DNA of 64,000 nt from Sphingobium sp. SCG-1 (GTDB lineage: Bacteria; Pseudomonadota; Alphaproteobacteria; Sphingomonadales; Sphingomonadaceae): contig NZ_CP026372.1 of the NCBI RefSeq assembly GCF_002953135.1, positions 2,356,001-2,420,000 of the forward strand, given 5' to 3'. The position numbers and the translations under genes were made by a program. Below, in pieces: positions 1 through 6,693 of this stretch. A model generated the notes under the pieces. It had not been told where the DNA came from. It saw only the letters and a program-made list of their open reading frames with translations, and did no database searches. Position 1 is the first letter of the stretch; every line of letters starts with the position of its first letter.

Positions 1-23
1 GCGTTGCCAAAGGCGATACCCGC

Positions 24-188
24 ATGAACGGCACGATACTCTCCGTCCTGATGCTTGCGGGAATCGCGCTGACGGGCGGCGGCATCTACAGTCTGGCGAA
101 GAGGCGCGACCGGAAGCAGTCTGTGCTGATGTTGGTTGCGGGGCTGGTCATGTTCGCCAATGTGGCGATCATGACCTTTCCCTTTTAG
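24..188 (+). CDS. small membrane protein, 54 aa
   Basis: An ATG at 24 opens a 54-residue frame ending in TAG at 186-188. The protein has two hydrophobic stretches (about residues 4-20 and 34-53) separated by a short basic loop containing KRRDRKQ, the layout of a two-pass inner-membrane protein with a short cytoplasmic turn. No catalytic motif is visible. It runs convergently into the minus-strand hydrolase, whose stop lies 13 bases away. The function is unknown. The clean hydrophobic pattern and compact context make it a likely real gene even though it is short. Confidence 0.6.
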   Translation: MNGTILSVLMLAGIALTGGGIYSLAKRRDRKQSVLMLVAGLVMFANVAIMTFPF

Positions 189-201
189 GCGACGCGCCCC
201 A

Positions 202-858
202 TCAGCGGATCGGCGAATCCGGCGACAGTCGCATGTCGAGATAGTTGTCCACCGACTTCATAAGCTGATCCAGCTCATGTTCGAAGAAGTGGTTCGCGCC
301 ACGTATCTCGTCATGGTGGATCGTGATGCCCTTCTGGGTGCGCAGCTTGTCCACGAGCTTCTGTACAGCGTTCGCAGTCACGACTTCGTCGTTCGTACCC
401 TGCACGATGATGCCGGATGACGGGCAAGGCGCCAGGAAGCTGAAATCATACATGTTGGCGGGCGGCGCGACAGAGATGAAGCCGCGGATTTCCGGACGCC
501 GCATCAGCAACTGCATGCCGATCCAGGCACCGAAGGAGAAGCCAGCGATCCATGTCGTCTGCGCCTCGGGATGAAAGCTCTGCACCCAATCGAGCGCGGA
601 CGCTGCATCGGAAAGCTCGCCAATGCCGTTATCGAAGACGCCCTGGCTACGGCCGACGCCCCGGAAATTGAAGCGCAACACTGCAAAGCCGCGCTTAACG
701 AACGTCTTATACAACGCCTGCGTGATCCGGTCGTTCATTGTGCCGCCGCCGTGGGGATGCGGGTGCAGTATCATGGCTACAGGCGCGCGCGGGCGGGGCG
801 GGGGGCTGAAGCGCCCCTCAAGACGACCTTCGGGGCCAGGGAAAATCACGTCGGGCAT
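202..858 (-). CDS. alpha/beta hydrolase (COG2945-like)
   Basis: This 218-aa protein has the alpha/beta-hydrolase plan: an oxyanion-type HPHPHGGG segment (residues 32-39), the nucleophile elbow GFSFG with Ser108, a likely acid in GTNDE (Asp157) and a catalytic His in GANHFFEH (His190). The RFNFRGVGRS stretch and overall length match small cytosolic hydrolases annotated as COG2945 or dienelactone-hydrolase-like. No signal peptide is seen. The ATG at 858 was chosen because the conserved fold starts there (MPDVIFPGPEG); a much longer upstream open frame only runs antisense to the neighbouring desulfurase. It is divergent from the desulfurase gene across a 150-bp gap. The substrate is unknown. Confidence 0.85.
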   Translation of the reverse strand: MPDVIFPGPEGRLEGRFSPPPRPRAPVAMILHPHPHGGGTMNDRITQALYKTFVKRGFAVLRFNFRGVGRSQGVFDNGIGELSDAASALDWVQSFHPEAQTTWIAGFSFGAWIGMQLLMRRPEIRGFISVAPPANMYDFSFLAPCPSSGIIVQGTNDEVVTANAVQKLVDKLRTQKGITIHHDEIRGANHFFEHELDQLMKSVDNYLDMRLSPDSPIR

Positions 859-1008
859 GGCGCTTGCTCTTGTTATCTGGGCCGGGACATGATGCAGGCG
901 CGCGATCGGCCTGCTTTGTCCTGTGGCTATGGCGGGTTCGCCGCCTATATAGAAGCCGCGCCCCTTTTCGCAATCAATGAGTGTAATGCGCAAGAAAGCC
1001 CATCCGTA

Positions 1009-2016
1009 ATGTCCGCAAAGGACCGCCTGTATCTCGATTACGCCGCCACGACGCCGATGCTGCCGGAGGCAGTCGCGGCGATGATGGAGGGCATGAGGCA
1101 TTGGGCCAATCCCTCCAGCCCGCATGCCGATGGCCGCGCCGCCCGCGCCAAGCTGGAGGATGCCCGCGCGCGGATAGCCAAGGCGCTCGACTGGCCGGGG
1201 CATATCCTCTTCACCTCCGGCGCGAGCGAATCCATCGCTATCGCCCTGACTCGCAGCAAGGCGGGTCGGATCGTTACGTCGTCCGTCGAACATGATGCCG
1301 TCCTGCGCGTCACGCCTGATGCAGAACGCCTGGCGGTTGGTCCCGATGGCATCGTAACCGCGCCACAGCCCGATGCGATGAACGCGATCCAGCATGCCAA
1401 TAACGAAACCGGGGTAATTCAGCCTCTTGCTAACATCCCGAACCTGTTCGCAGATTGCGCCCAGACCGCGGGCAAGCTCCCGCTCCCCGCCGCCGACATG
1501 ATCGCAATCAGCGCCCACAAATTCGGCGGCCCGCCCGGCATCGGCGCATTGTTGATCCGTGACCTGACGCAGATCCATCCCAGCGGAGGCCAAGAACAGG
1601 GTTATCGCGCGGGCACGGAGAACCTGCCCGCCGTCCTGGCCATGGCCACCGCGCTTGAAGCGTCGAAGGACTGGATCGCCACCGCTGCAATCCTACGCGC
1701 GAAACTGGATGACGCCATCGTTCAGGCAGGCGGCGAAGTAGTAGCCGCAAACGCCCCTCGTATCCCCACCATCGGGAGCTACCGCATGCCCGGCGTCTCC
1801 GCTCGCGCGCAGTTGATCCGCTTCGACATGGCGGGCATTTCGGTATCGGCAGGGAGCGCCTGCTCATCGGGCACGTTGAAGGCCAGCCACGTCCTCACGG
1901 CCATGGGCTGGGATGAAGCCGCGGCAGGCGAAGTCATCCGCGTCAGCTTCGGCCCGCAAACGTCCGACGCTGAAATCGACCGCTTCGTTACGACGTGGCG
2001 AGGCATCGCCGCATGA
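1009..2016 (+). CDS. cysteine desulfurase family protein (first of a tandem pair)
   Basis: A class-V, PLP-dependent enzyme of 335 aa, related to NifS/IscS, which removes sulfur from cysteine as an enzyme-bound persulfide. Visible signatures are LYLDYAATTPM at the N-terminus, the His in SVEHDAV (His95) that stacks on PLP, the PLP lysine in SAHKFGGP (Lys171), and the persulfide cysteine in SAGSACSSG (Cys285). It is shorter than a typical IscS (about 400 aa). Its stop overlaps the start of the second desulfurase by ATGA, followed by a ferredoxin, so the three are probably one operon for Fe-S cluster or sulfur-transfer chemistry. The sulfur acceptor cannot be told from the sequence. Confidence 0.88.
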   Translation: MSAKDRLYLDYAATTPMLPEAVAAMMEGMRHWANPSSPHADGRAARAKLEDARARIAKALDWPGHILFTSGASESIAIALTRSKAGRIVTSSVEHDAVLRVTPDAERLAVGPDGIVTAPQPDAMNAIQHANNETGVIQPLANIPNLFADCAQTAGKLPLPAADMIAISAHKFGGPPGIGALLIRDLTQIHPSGGQEQGYRAGTENLPAVLAMATALEASKDWIATAAILRAKLDDAIVQAGGEVVAANAPRIPTIGSYRMPGVSARAQLIRFDMAGISVSAGSACSSGTLKASHVLTAMGWDEAAAGEVIRVSFGPQTSDAEIDRFVTTWRGIAA

Positions 2017-3143
2017 TCTACCTAGATTATCAGGCGACTACCCCACTTGCGCCCGAAGCCTTCGAGGCGATGGTCCCCCTCCTGCGCGATCACTATGGCA
2101 ATCCGCACAGCACCCACCGGGCAGGTCGCCAGGCGGCCGCACAAGTCGAACTCGCCCGCGATCGCATCCTGTCGGCAATGGCGCTGCCCGAAGGCCGCCT
2201 GATCTTCACGTCCGGCGCAACCGAAGCCCTGAACATCGCGATCACCGGCTTTGCCCGCAACGCACCCGCCGATCGCCGCCGCATCGTCACCCTTGCGACG
2301 GAACATGCCGCCGTCCGTGACACAGTTCTCGCGCTGGAAGCCGACGGGTACGAACCCGTCCTGCTTCCCGTACAGCGGGACGGCCTCGTCGATCTGGACA
2401 TCGCCCGCGCCGCCATCAACCCCGAAACGGCGCTGGTCATTGCCATGCTGGTCAATAACGAGATTGGCGTGATCCAGCCGGTCGATGCGCTTTGCGACCT
2501 CGCCCATGCAGCCGGTGCCGTGTTCCTCTGCGACGCCGTACAAGGCTTTGGCCGCGTGCCCTTGCCCGAAAATGCCGACGCCATCGCGATCAGCGCCCAC
2601 AAGGTCCATGGTCCCAAAGGCGTGGGCGCGCTCTGGCTTCGCGATGGCCTCACGCTGCCGCCGCTGATCCACGGCGGGGGACAGGAAGGTGGTCTTCGCT
2701 CCGGCACGCTGTCGCCCGCCCTTTGCGCAGGCTTCGGCGTCGCCGCCGACCTGATGCGCCAGAACCGCGAAGCCGACGTCGCTCACGTCGAAAAACTCTG
2801 GAAAGCCGCGCTCGATCTTTTCCACGGCTGGACGATCAATGGCAGCACCGACAACCGCTACCACGGCAATCTCAACATCCGCCGCGACGGAATAGACGGC
2901 GCGCGGCTCCTCTCCGACTGCCGCAATATCGCTTTTTCGCTGGGTTCCGCCTGCGCCAGCGGATCGGGCCGCCCCAGTCATGTCTTGCATGGCCTCGGCC
3001 TATCGGACAAAGAGGCGAGAGGATCGGTGCGGATCGGCTTTGGCCGGTATACAAGCGCCGCGGAACTGGAGGATGCAGCAAGGGCGATCACGCAAGCGGC
3101 GGCGCATCAGACGACCGTCGCACAGGGAGCGCACGGGTCATGA
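2013..3143 (+). CDS. cysteine desulfurase family protein (second of a tandem pair)
   Basis: This 376-aa class-V aminotransferase-fold protein starts at the ATG in the ATGA overlap with the previous gene. It shows MIYLDYQATTP, TLATEH (His98), the PLP lysine in SAHKVHGPKG (Lys197), and the active cysteine in SLGSACASGSG (Cys314). The long Cys loop resembles group I (IscS/NifS) enzymes. It is clearly diverged from the first copy rather than a recent duplicate. It overlaps the ferredoxin start by four bases. A role in cluster assembly with that ferredoxin is inferred from context. Confidence 0.88.
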   Translation: MIYLDYQATTPLAPEAFEAMVPLLRDHYGNPHSTHRAGRQAAAQVELARDRILSAMALPEGRLIFTSGATEALNIAITGFARNAPADRRRIVTLATEHAAVRDTVLALEADGYEPVLLPVQRDGLVDLDIARAAINPETALVIAMLVNNEIGVIQPVDALCDLAHAAGAVFLCDAVQGFGRVPLPENADAIAISAHKVHGPKGVGALWLRDGLTLPPLIHGGGQEGGLRSGTLSPALCAGFGVAADLMRQNREADVAHVEKLWKAALDLFHGWTINGSTDNRYHGNLNIRRDGIDGARLLSDCRNIAFSLGSACASGSGRPSHVLHGLGLSDKEARGSVRIGFGRYTSAAELEDAARAITQAAAHQTTVAQGAHGS

Positions 3144-3475
3144 CGAAAGTCACATTCATCAGCGCCGACGGCAGGCAACGGCAGGAAATTAACGCCCCCG
3201 ACGGCGCGATCCTGCTGGACGTTGCGCAGGGCGCCGGACAACCGCTTGAGGGCACCTGCGAGGGCCAAATGGCCTGCTCGACCTGTCACGTCATCGTAGA
3301 GGCCGACGATTTCGCGCAACTTCCGCGCGCCAGTGAGGCGGAAGAAGACATGCTCGATCTCGCAGCCTCCGCCACCCGCACCAGTCGCCTCTCGTGCCAG
3401 ATCGTCCTGACCGAAGCCATTTCGGACCTCACGGTTCGCATACCGGCGGAGAGCCACAATATGCAGGGCATGTAG
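3140..3475 (+). CDS. 2Fe-2S ferredoxin (adrenodoxin/Fdx type)
   Basis: A 111-aa electron carrier of the vertebrate/ISC class. Four cysteines fit the C-X5-C-X2-C...C pattern: Cys40, Cys46 and Cys49 in GTCEGQMACSTCH, and Cys86 in RLSCQIVL. The acidic EEDMLDL helix (from about residue 68) is the usual partner-docking surface. The ATG at 3140 overlaps the stop of the upstream desulfurase (ATGA). Together with two desulfurases this suggests electron supply for Fe-S cluster assembly. Alternatively it serves a monooxygenase or cytochrome P450 encoded elsewhere. Confidence 0.9.
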   Translation: MTKVTFISADGRQRQEINAPDGAILLDVAQGAGQPLEGTCEGQMACSTCHVIVEADDFAQLPRASEAEEDMLDLAASATRTSRLSCQIVLTEAISDLTVRIPAESHNMQGM

Positions 3476-3479
3476 GATC

Positions 3480-4396
3480 ATGCGCCGGATGCTCCTTGCC
3501 GCCGTCCTGCTCCTGCCGACGACAGCGCTGACGGCGCGGACCAATCCGCAGCGCCTCAAACTCGACTTCCTTGAAGACGCGTCGAAGCCGGTCGCCGTCA
3601 AGAACCCGCGTCAGATCGAGGAGAAGACCGGCGGCCGCCTCGGCATTGCGCTGGTCGATGCACAAGGCAAGCTGCTCCTCGGCTTCAACCGCGACGAGCG
3701 CTTTGCGATGTGCTCGACCTTCAAAGCACCGCTTGCCGCCGCCGTGCTGATGGGCGCGGAAAAGGGGCGCTATGGCATGGACGGCACTTTGCCCGTGACC
3801 AAGGAAGACATTCTCGAACACGCGCCCGTGGTAAAGGCGAACCTCAAAAGGGCCGCATGCCTATCGCCGAACTGGCCAAAGCGGCGGTGGAAGTGAGCGA
3901 CAACAGCGCGGCAAATATCCTGCTCCCCATCATCGGCGGACCCGAGGGGCTGACCGGCTTTCTGCGCGCGCATGGCGACACGGTGACGCGCCTCGACCGC
4001 GCCGAACCCGCGCTCAACGAGAATGCGCAAGGCGACGAGCGCGACACGACCAGTCCAGTGGCCATGGCGACGGTCATGTCCCGCCTGTTGTTTCAGGACA
4101 TGCCCGCCGCCGCTGCGGCACAATTGCGCGGCTGGCTGGAGGGCAGCACCACGGGCAACGCCCGCATCCGTGCCGGCCTTCCCGAAGGCTGGCGGGCGGG
4201 CGACAAGACCGGAAGCTGTGGTACTGCCTATAATGACGTCGCGGTCCTGCACTCGCCCTCGGACAAGGATTATGTCCTCGCCATCTATCTGGATCGCCCC
4301 ACCGTCGAAGCGAGGGACGCCGATGCTGCCATAGCCGACGCCACGCGCGCCGCGATGACGCTCCTTGTCGAGATCGAGAAGCGCAGCGGGCTCTAG
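3480..4396 (+). pseudogene. class A beta-lactamase, one-base frameshift
   Basis: Restoring one missing base gives a 305-aa serine beta-lactamase with every class A motif: signal peptide MRRMLLAAVLLLPTTALTA, the STFK active-site serine (MCSTFKAP), the SDN loop (VSDNSAANIL), the omega-loop Glu in EPALNEN, and KTG (DKTGSCGTAYND). The first part is read from 3480 and the second in the frame ending at 4396. The break lies at the A run 3846-3849, where one more base would join ANL to KGRMPIAELAK. As written, the product would stop at 3896, before the SDN motif. A sequencing error in the homopolymer is as likely as true inactivation. The start is 4 nt after the ferredoxin stop. Confidence 0.85.
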
Positions 4397-4449
4397 GCTT
4401 CGGCGTTATCTCCACCACTTGCGCCGCACCGCCAAACCCGCCATATGCG

Positions 4450-4546
4450 CCGCGGGAGTCGGGCGGACGTGGTCGTCGCCAACCTGGTCAGATCCTGACG
4501 GAAGCAGCCACAACGATTTCGCTGCGGGTCGTTCCGGCTCCCACCG
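4450..4546 (+). ncRNA. ffs: signal recognition particle RNA (4.5S, small bacterial type)
   Basis: The apical SRP domain is recognisable at about 4486-4509: GGTCAG, then the TCC/GGA closing stem, then AGCAGCC, which is the Ffh-binding internal loop. Outer arms pair too: 4454-4463 with 4533-4542 form ten pairs including two G-U. The length of about 97 nt fits the Alu-less bacterial form. It sits 90 bp upstream of dnaX, a position also seen in other bacteria. The apical tetraloop reads UGAC (4496-4499) rather than the usual GGAA. The exact ends are estimated from the outer stem. Confidence 0.88.
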
Positions 4547-4637
4547 CCTCTCGCGATATTCCTTCAGTCGACATCATTTCGCGATCGATGGCAGGTGCGC
4601 CTTCGACAATATCGACCCAAGCGGCTAGACCCACCTG

Positions 4638-6266
4638 ATGACCGATTCCTCGCAGCCCTATCGCGTTCTCGCCCGCAAATACCGGCCACGCAATTTCAAT
4701 GAGTTGATCGGCCAGGACGCCATGGTGCAGACGTTGGGCAACGCGATCAAGCGCGGACGCCTCGCGCATGCGTTCCTGATGACCGGCGTGCGTGGGGTCG
4801 GCAAGACATCCACCGCGCGCCTTATCGCCAAGGCGCTGAATTGCATCGGACCGGACGGGCAGGGCGGCCCGACCATCGACCCCTGCGGCGTGTGTGAGCC
4901 CTGCGTCGCCATCGCCGAAGGCCGCCACATCGACGTCATAGAGATGGACGCCGCTAGCCACACCGGCGTGGACGACGTACGCGAGATCATAGAGGCCGTG
5001 CGCTACTCAGCCGTGTCGGCGCGGTACAAAGTCTATATCATCGACGAAGTGCACATGCTCTCCAAGAACGCCTTCAACGCGCTTTTGAAGACGCTGGAGG
5101 AACCGCCTGCGCATGTGAAATTCCTGTTCGCGACGACCGAAGTGAACAAGGTGCCGGTTACGGTGCTGTCCCGCTGCCAGCGCTTCGACCTGCGGCGCAT
5201 TTCGGCCGAAAAGCTCGCCGCTCATTTCACCCACGTCACTCAGGCGGAGGAAGTGCAGGCCGAGCCCGCAGCCCTCACCCTGATCGCGCAGGCCGCCGAA
5301 GGCTCCGCCCGCGATGGCCTTTCGATCCTCGATCAGGCGATCGCCCATGCCGATATTTCCGAAGGTGGCTTGCTCGTCACAGCGGCGCAGGTGCGTGATA
5401 TGCTCGGCCTATCGGATCGCGGTTCCGTCCGTCGGCTGCTCGGCCTAGTGCTGGAAGGGCAGGCCGCACCCATGCTGGCGGCCGTGCGGGAACAGCATGA
5501 CTTGGGCGTCGAACCGCTGGCCCTGATGCGCGGGCTGCTGGAACTGGTGCACGCGATCACTGTGGCGAAAGCGGGACGCGGCGCAGATGACCCCGCCCAA
5601 TCCGCCGAAGAACGCGAAGCGCTCGCCGATTGGGCATCCGCGCTCAGCTTCTCGTCGCTCCATCGCCTGTGGCAACTTCTGTTGAAGGGGCATGACGAAG
5701 TCGCCACTGCGATTCTGCCCGTCGAAGCCTGCGAAATGGCGTTGCTCCGGGCGGTGCATGCGGCGACGCTGCCTGACCCCAGTGACCTCGCGCGGCTGCT
5801 GCAAGGCGGTGTCCCGGCATCCACGGCTCCGGCACTCCCCAATGGCGCGTCGCCATCGACAGCCGCGACATCTTCCAAACCCATGCCGCAAAGTTTCGCA
5901 GCCATAGTCGACCTGCTGCGCGCGGATCGCAGTTCCGGCAGCGCCAGCATGGCGGTGACGCTTCATGACGAAGTCGGCCTGGTCCGTTTCGCCCCGCCGG
6001 AACTCGTCATCCGCCCCAAGCGTGCGCAGGACGCGGGCTTCGTTCAGGAACTCTCAAAGCGCTTGAGCGATATAACCGGGCAACCCTGGCAGGTCATGGT
6101 CGGGGACGGGCCGGTAGAACCAACCTTGTGGGAACAGGAAAAAGCCGCGGAAGATGCAGCGCGGCAGGCAATATTATCGACACCCATCGTCAGCGCGGCG
6201 ATGGCAGCTTTTCCGGAAGCTGAGTTGTTGGAACCCGATGACAATCCATGGAGTGCACACGCATGA
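4638..6266 (+). CDS. dnaX: DNA polymerase III subunits gamma/tau
   Basis: The clamp-loader ATPase, 542 aa. It begins with YRVLARKYRPRNF, has Walker A GVRGVGKT (residues 50-57), four zinc-binding cysteines (Cys69, 83, 86, 89), Walker B YIIDEVHM and the arginine-finger-bearing SRC motif (residues 178-180). The C-terminal third is a tau-like extension rich in Ala and Pro. No E. coli-type A AAA AAG slip site is obvious, so production of a separate gamma form is not supported by what I see. It lies between the SRP RNA and ybaB and overlaps ybaB by ATGA. Confidence 0.96.
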   Translation: MTDSSQPYRVLARKYRPRNFNELIGQDAMVQTLGNAIKRGRLAHAFLMTGVRGVGKTSTARLIAKALNCIGPDGQGGPTIDPCGVCEPCVAIAEGRHIDVIEMDAASHTGVDDVREIIEAVRYSAVSARYKVYIIDEVHMLSKNAFNALLKTLEEPPAHVKFLFATTEVNKVPVTVLSRCQRFDLRRISAEKLAAHFTHVTQAEEVQAEPAALTLIAQAAEGSARDGLSILDQAIAHADISEGGLLVTAAQVRDMLGLSDRGSVRRLLGLVLEGQAAPMLAAVREQHDLGVEPLALMRGLLELVHAITVAKAGRGADDPAQSAEEREALADWASALSFSSLHRLWQLLLKGHDEVATAILPVEACEMALLRAVHAATLPDPSDLARLLQGGVPASTAPALPNGASPSTAATSSKPMPQSFAAIVDLLRADRSSGSASMAVTLHDEVGLVRFAPPELVIRPKRAQDAGFVQELSKRLSDITGQPWQVMVGDGPVEPTLWEQEKAAEDAARQAILSTPIVSAAMAAFPEAELLEPDDNPWSAHA

Positions 6267-6586
6267 AGGACTTGAACGAAATTCTGGGCATGGCCAGCCG
6301 GGTCCAGGAGGAACTGGCCAAGGCACAGGAAACCCTCGACCATATCGAAGTCGAAGGCGTGTCGGGCGGCGGCGTAGTCAAGGTCCGCGCGACCGCGAAG
6401 GGCCGCATCGTCGGCGTGAACATCGATGAAAGCCTGCTCGCGCCTTCCGAAAAGCAGATGTTGGAAGATTTGATTGCGGCCGCCCTCAATGACGCCCGCA
6501 AAAAAGCCGATGAGGCCAGCAGCGTGGAAATGGGAAAGCTTACCAGTGGCTTACCGCTTCCGCCTGGCTTCAAGCTTCCTTTTTAA
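6263..6586 (+). CDS. ybaB: YbaB/EbfC family nucleoid-associated protein
   Basis: A 107-aa DNA-binding protein that forms tweezer-like dimers and coats the nucleoid. The sequence has MKDLNEILGMASRVQEEL, an amphipathic first helix, the strand segment VEGVSGGGVVKVRATAKGRIVGVNID, and a C-terminal helix with NDARKKADEASSVEM. The ATG at 6263 overlaps the dnaX stop and was preferred over an ATG five codons upstream, which would lie inside dnaX. The dnaX-ybaB pairing is conserved in many bacteria, usually followed by recR, which is not here. Confidence 0.93.
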   Translation: MKDLNEILGMASRVQEELAKAQETLDHIEVEGVSGGGVVKVRATAKGRIVGVNIDESLLAPSEKQMLEDLIAAALNDARKKADEASSVEMGKLTSGLPLPPGFKLPF

Positions 6587-6624
6587 GGCTATGTTCAGGC
6601 GTCAACTTCATGATGGGGATCGCC

Positions 6625-6655
6625 GATTGAACGGCGGGGAATGAGCGCCCATATA
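6625..6655 (+). promoter_or_regulatory. putative RpoH (sigma-32) promoter of lon
   Basis: ATTGAAC at 6626-6632 and CCCATATA at 6648-6655 are separated by 15 nt. This resembles the heat-shock consensus CTTGAA-N(11-16)-CCCATNT. The -10 element ends 38 nt before the lon start. Heat-shock control of lon is known from other proteobacteria; its use here is inferred from the match alone. Confidence 0.6.
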
Positions 6656-6693
6656 GCTTGGGAAGGCGCCTGAACGCGCGCCACGGAGAATAG

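Noticed and set aside
3843..3852. Programmed frameshift in the beta-lactamase gene
   Set aside because: The sequence CTC-AAA-AGG does not allow good re-pairing after a -1 slip, and class A enzymes are not known to use recoding. A one-base loss or a base-call error is simpler.
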